A stretch of DNA of 64,000 nt from Ruminococcus sp. (lineage in GTDB: Bacteria; Bacillota; Clostridia; Oscillospirales; Ruminococcaceae): positions 1-64,000 of the forward strand of contig JAFQHO010000046.1 of assembly GCA_017397925.1 (NCBI GenBank), in the 5' to 3' direction. Under the pieces are notes generated by a model, which had not been told where the DNA came from, ran no database searches, and worked only from the letters and a program-made list of their open reading frames with translations. The translations under genes and the position numbers were made by a program. Positions within the stretch are counted from its first letter, which is position 1. Each line of letters starts with the position of its first letter. Positions 26,939 through 36,232 of the stretch are shown in pieces.

Positions 26939-28306
26939 TTATCTTGATGAAATTTTTACAAGCTGATATCTTGCGAGACAAAGGTCGAAAACATCAATTG
27001 TGCCGTCTTTGTTGAAATCAGCTGCCTTGCCATTAGCAAGTGTTTTTTCAGCGTTAAGAAGCCAATTGCTGAGAAGTACAATATCTGCAACTGTATATTC
27101 ACTATCATTGTTTACATCACCTAAAACTGTATTAATAGGTGACTCTGTAGGTGTGATGACGGGAGGTTCAATCGGTTTAACTGACATCATTGAATTAAGA
27201 AGTTCTTCGTCAAACATTTTACAATTTGTTCTGTCATAATGCAAATCTGTAATATCCCATAGTACAGGACACATATTTCTTTTGTATGATGCTTCGCATA
27301 CTGATGAAATAAACTTTCTTACAGAGCTTTCTTCCTTGTTTTTTTTCGGACAGCCATATTCGCCGATAATTACAGGAATACCCTTATCAATATATGTAGT
27401 TTTCATTAAGTCCATATTACGTTCAAGCTCAGCAAAATCAGCATCAGTTCCCCAAGTTGGCGAAGCCTTTCCCCAATCAGCGTCTTCTTCAAGAATTGCA
27501 AAGCCTGCCGGAGTGTAGTAATGAACAGACACTGCCATACGATTTGCAGGGTCATCGGGCATTTTGAAAAGTGGATCACAGGTAAGCTCGATATCGGTAT
27601 TATATCCTGAAATCAACAGGTGACGCTGTGGGTTATTTCCACCTGATGAACGTACAACATCAACAAAAGCCTGATTAATTTCATTTGCAAGAGCATAAGA
27701 CTCTGTTTTACCTTCTGTTCCTCCCCAGCGATTCCATAAAGAAGACCATCCAAGTTCCTCATTTTGAGATTCAAATATAAGATAATCGTCATATTCCTCA
27801 AAAGCATCGCATAGCTGCTCCCATATGCGTGTGTATTTTTTCATACAGTTTTCTTTATCTGTAGGAAAATTTTCAAACCAACCACTATCCCAATGAAGAT
27901 TAACAATAGCATACATATCATTTTCCAGCGTCCAGTCAACAACTTCGCGAACAGCTGCAAGATATTCAGGACTTATTGTATAATCTTCTGCCATAAGGTT
28001 AGACCATGCAACTGGTATTCTCAGAGTGTCAAAACCCGCCTCTGCATAACCCTTAATAATATTTTCAGTTATAACAGGACTTCCCCAGGCGGTTTCGAAT
28101 GATTCAGGTGTTCCGTCACCCCATTGTAAAATCCAGTCGCCGCAGGACTCATAGGTATTGCCAAGATTAATTCCAATACCCATATCTTTGACAAGCTCCA
28201 TAGTTGATATGTCACGCATATTGTCTTTTTCTTCTGCATACACAGAGAACGGCATAGCCGAAACAGCTAGGGCGGCTGATGCGGCAGTTGATAAAATTTT
28301 TTTCAT
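26939..28306 (-). CDS. glycoside hydrolase family 5 endoglucanase-like enzyme with C-terminal dockerin
   Basis: 455 residues: signal peptide (1-25, ending VYA), GH5 TIM barrel (about 35-370) and a type I-like dockerin (about 390-452). The barrel shows GINLGNTYE, FDTLRIPVAW, IVNLHWDSGW, the acid/base motif FESQNEE (Glu183) and nucleophile VIIGEYGC (Glu316). The usual NEP is NEE here. Dockerin repeats GDVNNDSEYTVADIVLLSNWL and ADFNKDGTIDVFDLCLARYQ each hold a calcium loop. It probably cuts cellulose or other beta-1,4-glucans/mannans as part of a cellulosome. The ATG at 28306 fits the AAGGA site better than the one nine bases earlier. Confidence 0.92.
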   Translation of the reverse strand: MKKILSTAASAALAVSAMPFSVYAEEKDNMRDISTMELVKDMGIGINLGNTYESCGDWILQWGDGTPESFETAWGSPVITENIIKGYAEAGFDTLRIPVAWSNLMAEDYTISPEYLAAVREVVDWTLENDMYAIVNLHWDSGWFENFPTDKENCMKKYTRIWEQLCDAFEEYDDYLIFESQNEELGWSSLWNRWGGTEGKTESYALANEINQAFVDVVRSSGGNNPQRHLLISGYNTDIELTCDPLFKMPDDPANRMAVSVHYYTPAGFAILEEDADWGKASPTWGTDADFAELERNMDLMKTTYIDKGIPVIIGEYGCPKKNKEESSVRKFISSVCEASYKRNMCPVLWDITDLHYDRTNCKMFDEELLNSMMSVKPIEPPVITPTESPINTVLGDVNNDSEYTVADIVLLSNWLLNAEKTLANGKAADFNKDGTIDVFDLCLARYQLVKISSR

Positions 28307-28343
28307 TTTAATCATTCCTTTTTTATAAAATTATCCCTCAATT

Positions 28344-28364
28344 AACGAATATATTTCATTCGTT
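28344..28364 (-). promoter_or_regulatory. operator-like inverted repeat in the GH5 leader
   Basis: AACGAAT, 7-base spacer, ATTCGTT: perfect 7-bp arms centred near the predicted transcription start of the GH5 gene, a typical repressor position. Confidence 0.45.
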
Positions 28365-28371
28365 TATGTAC

Positions 28372-28400
28372 ATTATATCATTGATTTATTTCCAGGTCAA
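28372..28400 (-). promoter_or_regulatory. promoter of the GH5 gene
   Basis: Minus strand TTGACC, 17-bp spacer, TATAAT; the -10 runs into TGTACAT, shared with the CotH promoter. Confidence 0.7.
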
Positions 28401-28524
28401 TGAATTATAATCTTTAAATCAAGCATTTTTGAGGTTTATTGTTCATATTACAAAATCACAAGATGTTAACCTGCACAAAAAAAGTTTTAGAAATTGTGTA
28501 ATTCCACAAAATACGATGTAACCC

Positions 28525-28553
28525 TTGCACTTTATGTAATATTGTGGTATAAT
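28525..28553 (+). promoter_or_regulatory. promoter of the AGCS symporter gene
   Basis: TTGCAC, 17-bp spacer ending TGTGG, TATAAT. Confidence 0.75.
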
Positions 28554-28593
28554 AAATATTGATAATTTTTTATCAATGATAGGAGTGCATTAA

Positions 28594-29997
28594 ATGGCTG
28601 AATTTGAAAAAATCGTCAATAAAATTGATGATATAGTATGGGGAGTACCGCTTATTCTGCTTATTCTAAGCTGTGGCATCTTTCTGACAATAAGACTTAA
28701 AGGCGTACAATTCCGTAAGCTTAGACTTGCCTTGAAGTATATGATCAAGGAAGAGGAAGGCGGACAGGGTGAGGTATCAAGCTTTGGTGCATTGTGTACG
28801 GCTTTATCCGCAACAATAGGTACCGGAAATATTGTCGGAGTTGCAACTGCAATAGCCGCAGGTGGACCAGGTGCTTTGTTCTGGATGGAGGTTGCAGCAC
28901 TTTTCGGAATGGCAACGAAATACTCCGAAGGACTTCTCGCAGTAAAATATCGTGTAAAAGATCATAATGGAAAAATGCTTGGCGGTCCATTTTATTACAT
29001 AGAAAATGGTATGGGCGCAAAATGGAAGTGGCTTGGAAAGATATTTGCCGCATTCGGAGTTTTAGTCGGACTTCTCGGTATAGGTACATTTACTCAGATA
29101 AACAGTATTACATCAGCAGTTAATAATTTTTTTGATCCTCAGAAAACTAATACTCTTAACCTTTTTGGAAACGAATACACTGTGGCACAAGTTATAGCAG
29201 GACTTGTTATAACAATTATGGCTGCATTAATTATTATAGGCGGTATAAAATCCATAGCTAAGATATCGGAAATATTCATTCCTTTTATGGTTATAATTTA
29301 TGTTAGCTGTTGTTTAATGATATTGTTTTCAAATATTACAGCTGTACCTGCTGCCATAGCTGAAATTATCAAAGGTGCATTTGGAGCAAAAGCAGTTGCA
29401 GGCGGTGCGCTTGGTGCAATGATTGTAGCTATGCAGAAAGGTATTGCAAGAGGTATTTTCTCAAACGAAGCCGGACTTGGGTCAGCTCCTATTGCCGCAG
29501 CTGCAGCAAAAACCAACGAGCCTGTACGTCAGGGTCTTGTTACAATGACAGGAACTTTTATTGATACAATAGTTGTCTGCACTATGACAGGACTCACAAT
29601 CATAATGTCAGGCTGCCTTACAGAAAATCCCGATTTAGAAGGTGTCGAGATTACAAATGCGGCATTTTGCATTGGATTGCCTTTTCCTGAGAAAATTTCT
29701 TCATTTTTGCTGATGCTTTGCCTCATTTTCTTTGCATTTACAACGATCTTAGGATGGAATTATTATTCTGAACGTTGTCTTTCATATCTTACAAATTCAA
29801 GTAATAAGGCAACCATTATATTCAGAATTCTTTATATTATCGCTGTATTTATAGGACCTTATATGACTGTTGCAGCTGTATGGGGTATTGCAGATATATT
29901 TAACGGACTTATGGCAATACCAAATATTATAGCTCTTATCGCACTTTCAGGTGTGGTAGCTAAGGAAACAAAAAATTATTTTAATAGAATCCAATAA
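28594..29997 (+). CDS. alanine/glycine:cation symporter (AGCS family)
   Basis: 467 residues with about ten or eleven membrane helices. Family marks: LTIRLKGVQFR, SFGALCTALSATIGTGNIVGVATAIA in the first third, GGPGALFWMEVAALFGMATKYSE, and GIARGIFSNEAGLGSAPIAAAAAKT. Imports alanine or glycine (possibly other small amino acids) with sodium. A convergent terminator separates it from a second sodium-coupled amino-acid transporter, suggesting that this locus serves amino-acid uptake. GGAG site upstream. Confidence 0.93.
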   Translation: MAEFEKIVNKIDDIVWGVPLILLILSCGIFLTIRLKGVQFRKLRLALKYMIKEEEGGQGEVSSFGALCTALSATIGTGNIVGVATAIAAGGPGALFWMEVAALFGMATKYSEGLLAVKYRVKDHNGKMLGGPFYYIENGMGAKWKWLGKIFAAFGVLVGLLGIGTFTQINSITSAVNNFFDPQKTNTLNLFGNEYTVAQVIAGLVITIMAALIIIGGIKSIAKISEIFIPFMVIIYVSCCLMILFSNITAVPAAIAEIIKGAFGAKAVAGGALGAMIVAMQKGIARGIFSNEAGLGSAPIAAAAAKTNEPVRQGLVTMTGTFIDTIVVCTMTGLTIIMSGCLTENPDLEGVEITNAAFCIGLPFPEKISSFLLMLCLIFFAFTTILGWNYYSERCLSYLTNSSNKATIIFRILYIIAVFIGPYMTVAAVWGIADIFNGLMAIPNIIALIALSGVVAKETKNYFNRIQ

Positions 29998-30033
29998 TAC
30001 AAAAGCCGCAGGTAAATCTGCGGCTTTTGTATT
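29996..30033. terminator. bidirectional terminator between two transporters
   Basis: AATACAAAAGCCGCAG / CTGCGGCTTTTGTATT, a perfect 16-bp stem with a 6-base loop that reaches into both stop codons. Confidence 0.9.
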
Positions 30034-31432
30034 ATAATTTAATAATTCCAATTGATTGTAAAAGAAGTATAAGAAGAAGTAAAGGAACAACAAACTTTAT
30101 CATAATAATATAGAGAGTTTTTCTGCTGAATTTCAGTGTACCCTGTGTTACTTCATCAATAACAAACCTTGGCTTAACAACCCAACCAATAAGCACACTT
30201 GTAAGGAATGCAACGAGAGGCATCATAATGTAATTGCTTATATAATCGAATATATCAAGAATTTGTGCAACAGAACCGTTAGGGAGTGTTATTTCAAAAT
30301 AAAGTATATTATATCCCATACAAACAATTACAGCAGTAACAAGTGTATATGCAGATACAAGGAGCGAACTTTTTTTACGACTCAAACTAAATTTGTCCAT
30401 AAGACTTGATACAATAGCCTCCATAACAGATACAGAGGAAGTAATTGCAGCAAAAGAAAGAACAATAAAGAAAAGGAGACCGATAATTTTTCCTGCGCCT
30501 CCCATAGCTGTAAATACCTTAGGCAAAGAAACAAATACAAGTCCAGGACCACCTGCCATACCCTCTCGTCCGCTGAATGTAAACACTGCAGGAACAATCA
30601 TCATACCAGCCATGAAAGCAACGAGTGTATCAAAAATTTCGATTCTGTTTACGGACTGAATAAGATTAGTTTCTTTTTTTGCATATGAGCCATATGCTAC
30701 CATAATTCCCATAGCAACACTGATTGAAAAGAAGAGCTGTCCCATAGCGTCCATAACCACAGTAAAGAATTTTTTTAATGTCATTCCAGTAAAATCAGGC
30801 ACAAAATAAACCTTTAATCCTTCTAAACCAGTACGTGTGATACCATTTTCATCTGTGTGTTTCAGTGTAAGGGAGTAAAATGAAATACCTATTACCATTA
30901 CAATGAGTATTGGCATAAGAATTTTACTGAATTTTTCGATTCCCTTTTCAACACCGCAGAAAACAATAACAGCTGTAATTGCAAAATATATCAGCATCCA
31001 TATAATTGGTTCAATATTTCCACTTATATAGTTACCAAAATAGCCGTCAACTGCGGCGTCAGAGCCGATACCGGTGACGTACAACGAGAGATACTTCAAA
31101 ACCCATCCGCCAATTGAGCAATAGTAGGGGAGAATAATAGTCGGCACAAGACAAGCGAGGATACCTATAACGCCCCATTTTGGATGAACTGCCTTATAGG
31201 CTGTAAGGGGACTTTGCTGAGTATTTCGGCCTATTGCAATTTCTGTTGTCAGCAGAGTAAAACCGAATGTAAGTGCAAGTATAAGATATACAAGCAAAAA
31301 TATTCCTCCGCCGTCCTTAGCTGCAAGATAGGGGAAACGCCATATATTTCCCAGTCCTACGGCACTGGCGGCAGCTGCCATAATAAATCCGAATTGTCCC
31401 GTAAAACTGCCACGGGAAGTTTTTTTCTCCAT
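30032..31432 (-). CDS. sodium-dependent amino-acid transporter (NSS/SLC6 family)
   Basis: 466 residues with about eleven or twelve membrane helices. Signature GQFGFIMAAAASAVGLGNIWRFPYLAAKDGGG in helix 1 (unwound sodium/substrate site) and GRNTQQSPLTAYKAV; ISVAMGIMVAYGSY in helix 6 region. Likely takes up hydrophobic or aromatic amino acids like other bacterial members, but substrate is not visible. The frame can open 19 codons earlier, but that overlaps the promoter -10 at 31480-31485; the ATG at 31432 with a CGGAG site is chosen. Confidence 0.92.
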   Translation of the reverse strand: MEKKTSRGSFTGQFGFIMAAAASAVGLGNIWRFPYLAAKDGGGIFLLVYLILALTFGFTLLTTEIAIGRNTQQSPLTAYKAVHPKWGVIGILACLVPTIILPYYCSIGGWVLKYLSLYVTGIGSDAAVDGYFGNYISGNIEPIIWMLIYFAITAVIVFCGVEKGIEKFSKILMPILIVMVIGISFYSLTLKHTDENGITRTGLEGLKVYFVPDFTGMTLKKFFTVVMDAMGQLFFSISVAMGIMVAYGSYAKKETNLIQSVNRIEIFDTLVAFMAGMMIVPAVFTFSGREGMAGGPGLVFVSLPKVFTAMGGAGKIIGLLFFIVLSFAAITSSVSVMEAIVSSLMDKFSLSRKKSSLLVSAYTLVTAVIVCMGYNILYFEITLPNGSVAQILDIFDYISNYIMMPLVAFLTSVLIGWVVKPRFVIDEVTQGTLKFSRKTLYIIMIKFVVPLLLLILLLQSIGIIKL

Positions 31433-31479
31433 AATTTTTCTCCGTTTCATATATTTGGGACAAAATCCCATACCTTTTA

Positions 31480-31508
31480 ATTTTACCATATATAGGAGAT
31501 TTTTTCAA
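31480..31508 (-). promoter_or_regulatory. promoter of the NSS transporter gene
   Basis: Minus strand TTGAAA, 17-bp spacer ending ATGG, TAAAAT. Confidence 0.65.
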
Positions 31509-31541
31509 TAGTTTTTTGAAAAAAGTCTAAATATGAAGAAA

Positions 31542-31572
31542 ACCCGCACGACTGATATATCAGCCGTGCGGT
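31542..31572 (-). terminator. terminator of the CotH gene
   Basis: Minus strand ACCGCACG, inner CTGATATATCAG palindrome, CGTGCGGGT, then TTTTC. A long nearly perfect stem 10 bases after the CotH stop. Confidence 0.8.
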
Positions 31573-31581
31573 AAAAGGGTG

Positions 31582-34362
31582 CTATTTAACCTCAACAAGG
31601 CGAGGATTAACAATTTTGTATGTGCCTGCAGTTAATGCATAGTTGAAGTAAAGCTGCCAATCGTTATATGTTTCTTCATCAATTGTAAACGTGTATGAAA
31701 AATCCTGAAGTTGTTGCGTAAGTTTTGCTTTATCACTCCAGCATACAGGATAAGAACCATTGAGATTATGATTAAATCCCAGGCTAAGCTCACAAGGAGT
31801 TGTACAAGATGCCTTAAATGAAAGCGTATAAGTCTTTCCGGATTCAAGCAATATATTCTTTGCTTGTGACTGGATATTCCAGGATTTATCTTCAGCTGTG
31901 TTAACCTTTACTGTAAACGAATTCTCATCCTGATTAGAAGAAAACTCACCCTTGCCATAATATGACCAAAAATTTGTTGTGGAAAGGTTATTTTCAATAT
32001 CAAGCTTTGATTCGTCACAATACTGTTCAAGATAGCGTTTAGCGTAATCAGGACGTGTATTGAAGAAATCACGTATAAGCTGTACTTCCTTTGAATAATT
32101 CTTTTCAGCCCAACCAAGACTGAAACGCTTAAGAGTATCTCTTGTCACCTTTTCATAAGAGTTCACATATTCTGTTATTTTGCTACTTACAGTTGTAGTA
32201 TCAAAAGTTGTATCTATTATCTCCATATAACTGTCATAAAACTGCTGACGGAATTCATTGTTTCTTATAAGATTTTTGAGAATTGCTGAGAAATTATAAT
32301 ATTGTGATTTGGGTCCATTTTTTCCTAATGAATCGTAATTTGCAACATTCTTCTCACTGTTATACAAGCCGGCACAGATATCAGTGTCATATAGGACAAA
32401 TCTCCATTTTCCGTTAGCCTCCGGGATGTTGCTGTGAACTGTCTTTGATCGCCATGCTTGCCAGTTGTTAACGCCTGTACTCTGCCAATCGCTGTTGTTG
32501 ATATATGTTTCAATAGACATATAATCTATAAAGCTCTGTACATCAACGGTTTCGCAGAATTTCTCATAGTTAAGAGGATTAGCCATATTAGCGCTTATAG
32601 CCCATAAGCAAAACTGTTTGAATTCCTCAAGATCTGAGTCAAGACCATCATCAAGTTTGCCATTTTTTAATACAACTACGTCGTCCTTATCAAGTCCGAA
32701 ATGTGCCTCCAGATAATCTGCATCAACCCTCTCTCGAAGCATATAGAATCCCCAAAATTCGCCGTCAATGAAAAGCAGACAAGGCTCGCTTCCCATAGTA
32801 TCAACATTTCTGTCCTCCGCAATTTCTTGTATGAGGGCATCTCTGAAATGAAGATACTGGTAATCATTACCGCCATTCCACAAAGTTACTTTATCAAACC
32901 GATCAATAACTTTTCCGTTTATGTCGGTCAATTCATCAAAAAGCGGATGTTTTATTGAAGAATCACCGTATTCGCTTCTTGTAACAAGTCGCATACTCTT
33001 TTGTGCCGCAGCTCTTGTCCAGTTGCCTGCTATCTTAGCTCCAAGATCAACATTGTACACAGCTTTTCCGTTTTCGATTACCTGAATTGATACAGGAAAT
33101 TCGGACTCTCTGCCTTCTTTATTGTAATTAGTGGGATTTCTTGTATCAGCAGGGTCATATTTTTCAAATTCAGGACTGCGTACCCATTCATAATACTCCT
33201 TGCCTATCATATAGGCGCCATTGTCCTTGTCAAAGAGGTAATCGCTGTCTGTAGCCATTGAAATTACCTTCATATCCTTGAAGTATGATGCTGTTTTACC
33301 TACAAAATAGCTGTTATGTTCAACTTCGCTGAATTTTCCGTCTGCACTCTTTGATGCTGCACGAATAACTATACCCTTTTCTACCTTTTCAGATGTCGGT
33401 GTATATTCCGCAAGTGTAATTTCCTGCAATGAACTATAGACATTCGGATCATTTGTATTATTGTAGATACGTATTCCTTCACTGTAAAGCTTTGCAGTGT
33501 CAGATGTACGCGGGTCACTGCCATCTGTTGTGTAGTATATATCATTTTCATTGTTATCAACAAGAGTAAGCAGAAATTCGCTGTCGTAAAATCCACCATT
33601 CTGAGAGAAAACAGGCTTTTCAACTACGTTCATATCAGTTGCTTCGTTGTTTGACTTACCGGGAGTATAAGAAAGATATCTGAATGTGGAAGAACCATTT
33701 TTATATCTGCCATATGTAATATCTGAATTAAGTTCCGGAACTTCCACAGTATCAATTTCACTTCCGTCAGGAGCAGTGAGATATACTGTTTCTCCAGTTG
33801 CACTAAGCTTGAAAGCAGCGTGATATTCACCCTCTGCCTCAGTAACCGCATCATCGCAATAAATAAGGATATAATCATCTGACTTGATAGTTGTAGCCTC
33901 TGGGAAAGTGAATTTAAACTTATTCTTTGAACCATCAGATAATCCAACTCCACTTATATCAATCGTATTATCGGAATTATTGTAAATCTCAATCCAATCA
34001 GGAGATGCACCTGAAGCATCAGTTACGGAATCCTTAGCAGATGAACATACTTCGTTGATAAGTAAACCTGTGTAAGTCGTACCTTTGAATTGTTCACGAA
34101 GCAGCATCATATCAAAGACATCAAGAATATTATCATTGTTAATATCAGCTTTTTCACCTTCTTCAATTGAAAGTGAACCTGTGCCAAGGAGATAATTGCT
34201 GAGAAGCTGTAAATCTTCGGAATTTAGAGTTAAATCACCGTTAATATCGCCTTTTGATACAGGTATATCATCAGCAGCAGAAACCGTAGGTAAAAAAGAT
34301 AAAACAGAAGAACAGACTGTAACAAGAGCTGTTACGGCTGAAATAAATCTTTTAGAATACAT
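31582..34362 (-). CDS. secreted CotH-kinase-fold protein with N-terminal dockerin
   Basis: 926 residues. Order: signal peptide (1-29, ends VSA); dockerin (about 33-95: GDINGDLTLNSEDLQLLSNYL and ADINNDNILDVFDMMLLREQF); lamin-tail-like beta domain (about 100-220, INEVCSSA...PDWIEIYNNSD); chitobiase-type beta domain (about 245-350, IYYTTDGSDPR); CotH domain (about 365-690, KIAGNWTRAAAQKSMRL, YQYLHFRDALIQEIA, FWGFYMLRERVDADYL, RFVLYDTD); C-terminal carbohydrate-binding-like module (about 785-926). CotH in Bacillus is a spore-coat kinase; dockerin-CotH proteins are known from Ruminococcus cellulosomes with unclear function. The ATG at 34362 fits the AAAGGAAG site. Confidence 0.9.
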   Translation of the reverse strand: MYSKRFISAVTALVTVCSSVLSFLPTVSAADDIPVSKGDINGDLTLNSEDLQLLSNYLLGTGSLSIEEGEKADINNDNILDVFDMMLLREQFKGTTYTGLLINEVCSSAKDSVTDASGASPDWIEIYNNSDNTIDISGVGLSDGSKNKFKFTFPEATTIKSDDYILIYCDDAVTEAEGEYHAAFKLSATGETVYLTAPDGSEIDTVEVPELNSDITYGRYKNGSSTFRYLSYTPGKSNNEATDMNVVEKPVFSQNGGFYDSEFLLTLVDNNENDIYYTTDGSDPRTSDTAKLYSEGIRIYNNTNDPNVYSSLQEITLAEYTPTSEKVEKGIVIRAASKSADGKFSEVEHNSYFVGKTASYFKDMKVISMATDSDYLFDKDNGAYMIGKEYYEWVRSPEFEKYDPADTRNPTNYNKEGRESEFPVSIQVIENGKAVYNVDLGAKIAGNWTRAAAQKSMRLVTRSEYGDSSIKHPLFDELTDINGKVIDRFDKVTLWNGGNDYQYLHFRDALIQEIAEDRNVDTMGSEPCLLFIDGEFWGFYMLRERVDADYLEAHFGLDKDDVVVLKNGKLDDGLDSDLEEFKQFCLWAISANMANPLNYEKFCETVDVQSFIDYMSIETYINNSDWQSTGVNNWQAWRSKTVHSNIPEANGKWRFVLYDTDICAGLYNSEKNVANYDSLGKNGPKSQYYNFSAILKNLIRNNEFRQQFYDSYMEIIDTTFDTTTVSSKITEYVNSYEKVTRDTLKRFSLGWAEKNYSKEVQLIRDFFNTRPDYAKRYLEQYCDESKLDIENNLSTTNFWSYYGKGEFSSNQDENSFTVKVNTAEDKSWNIQSQAKNILLESGKTYTLSFKASCTTPCELSLGFNHNLNGSYPVCWSDKAKLTQQLQDFSYTFTIDEETYNDWQLYFNYALTAGTYKIVNPRLVEVK

Positions 34363-34394
34363 TTGTATCAACTTCCTTTCATATTAATATGTAC

Positions 34395-34423
34395 ATTATA
34401 CCATATATTATTAAAAAACACAA
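34395..34423 (-). promoter_or_regulatory. promoter of the CotH gene
   Basis: Minus strand TTGTGT, 17-bp spacer ending ATGG, TATAAT followed by GTACATA, the same 13 bases as at the GH5 promoter; a CATATTAATATG palindrome follows before the ribosome-binding site. Confidence 0.6.
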
Positions 34424-34562
34424 GGGATAATTTGTGAATTTTTAGGTACTATGATATTTATATATAATAACGGATATATAAAACTATCCATATATTGCTA
34501 TTTTCTGACCATTAATTGTGATTATTACCTTCTGCATTATTGATGTTTTTCAAGAACATCTC

Positions 34563-34591
34563 TTGCAATTCTTAGAATAATATGATATAAT
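34563..34591 (+). promoter_or_regulatory. promoter of the ABC-F gene
   Basis: TTGCAA, 17-bp spacer, TATAAT. Confidence 0.7.
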
Positions 34592-34637
34592 ATTCAAAGC
34601 TGTAATAAACAGATATTTTTATTTATGGAGAGATAAA

Positions 34638-36191
34638 ATGAGTATACTTAACGTTGAACACGTAACCCACGGCTTTGGTGCAAGACAAATCCTCAATGAC
34701 GCCTCCTTCAGACTTCTTAAAGGCGAGCACGTAGGACTTGTGGGAGCTAACGGCGAAGGCAAATCCACATTTTTAAATATAATTATGGGCAAGCTTATGC
34801 CTGATGAGGGAAAGGTTGAATGGTGCAGACATATCACCACAGGCTACCTTGACCAGTACAGCACCCTTGAAAAGGGTAAAACTATCCGTGATGTTCTCCG
34901 TGAGGCATTCAATCATCTGTCAGATTTAGAAGCTGAAATGATGGCTATGTATGACAAAATGGGGGATTGCTCCGAGGATGAAATAAACGAACTTATGGAG
35001 GAGGTAGGCGAAATTCAGAGTATTCTCGATTACAGCGGATATTATATCATTGACGCTAAAATTTCCGAATATGCAAATGGCTTGGGACTTAATGAAATCG
35101 GACTTGACAGAGAAGTTTCCGAGCTTTCGGGAGGTCAACGAGCAAAGGTACTCCTCGCAAAGGTTCTTCTTGAAAATCCGATGATACTAATACTGGACGA
35201 GCCAACAAACTTCCTTGATGAAAACCATATTGCATGGCTTACAAACTTCTTACAGAACTATGAAAATGCGTTTATTCTTGTTTCTCACGATGTTCCCTTT
35301 ATGAATAATGTTATAAACGTTGTGTATCACGTTGAAAATGCTGTTATGACGAGATACACAGGAGATTACGACAACTTTGAGCGTATGTATGAATTAAAAA
35401 AACGTCAGATAGAACAGGCATATGAAAAGCAACAGAAAGAAATAGCTGACCTTGAGGACTTCATTGCAAGAAACAAGGCGAGAGTTGCAACGACAAATAT
35501 GGCGAAATCTCGACAGAAAAAACTTGATAAAATGGATAAGATCACCCTTATGCGTGAAAAGCCGAAACCTGTATTTTCATTTCGAAAAGCACGTACTCCC
35601 GGACGCGTTGTTATTGATTGTAAGGATATTGTCCTTGGTTATGATGAACCGCTTACAAAGCCTGTATCAGTACAGGTTGAAAACGGTCAGAAAATTGCAA
35701 TCCGTGGTGTAAACGGTATTGGTAAATCCACACTCCTTAAAACGTTGCTTGGAATAATTCCTCCGATTTCGGGTACAGTCGAACACGACCAATTTGTGGA
35801 ATTCGGATATTTTGAACAAGAGGAAGAAAGTACTGACCGCACATCTCTTGACGTTATATGGAGCGAATACCCTGCTATGACCAACGCAGAAGTGCGTGCA
35901 GCCCTTGCACAATGTGGACTTACTACAGAGCATATTACATCGCAGATGCGTGTGCTTTCAGGCGGCGAAAATGCTAAAGTAAGACTTTGTAGAATTATGC
36001 TTAAGGAAATAAATCTTCTTGTTCTCGATGAGCCAACAAATCACCTTGATGTTGATGCTAAGGAAGCTCTGAAAAAGGCGATAAACGACTATAAGGGAAC
36101 TGTTCTCATTGTAAGCCACGAACCAGAATTCTATATGGATGTAGCAGATACTGTGTGGAATATCGAGGAATGCTCAACTAAAATTATATAA
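34638..36191 (+). CDS. ABC-F family ATPase
   Basis: 517 residues, two ABC domains with no membrane segments: GANGEGKST and GVNGIGKST Walker A motifs, LSGGQ and LSGGE signatures, and LILDEPTNFLDE / LLVLDEPTNHLD Walker B. The domains are joined by a long charged linker (about 245-310, rich in K/E/R), the part of ABC-F proteins that reaches into the ribosomal E site. Acts in ribosome rescue or antibiotic target protection; no resistance subtype is recognisable. Monocistronic, with its own promoter and a perfect terminator. Confidence 0.92.
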   Translation: MSILNVEHVTHGFGARQILNDASFRLLKGEHVGLVGANGEGKSTFLNIIMGKLMPDEGKVEWCRHITTGYLDQYSTLEKGKTIRDVLREAFNHLSDLEAEMMAMYDKMGDCSEDEINELMEEVGEIQSILDYSGYYIIDAKISEYANGLGLNEIGLDREVSELSGGQRAKVLLAKVLLENPMILILDEPTNFLDENHIAWLTNFLQNYENAFILVSHDVPFMNNVINVVYHVENAVMTRYTGDYDNFERMYELKKRQIEQAYEKQQKEIADLEDFIARNKARVATTNMAKSRQKKLDKMDKITLMREKPKPVFSFRKARTPGRVVIDCKDIVLGYDEPLTKPVSVQVENGQKIAIRGVNGIGKSTLLKTLLGIIPPISGTVEHDQFVEFGYFEQEEESTDRTSLDVIWSEYPAMTNAEVRAALAQCGLTTEHITSQMRVLSGGENAKVRLCRIMLKEINLLVLDEPTNHLDVDAKEALKKAINDYKGTVLIVSHEPEFYMDVADTVWNIEECSTKII

Positions 36192-36194
36192 CAA

Positions 36195-36229
36195 AAAGGG
36201 TATCATTTCGAAAGGAAATGATACCCTTT
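36195..36229. terminator. bidirectional terminator
   Basis: Perfect 15-bp stem AAAGGGTATCATTTC / GAAATGATACCCTTT with a 5-base loop between the convergent ABC-F and phosphodiesterase genes. Confidence 0.9.
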
Positions 36230-36232
36230 AAA

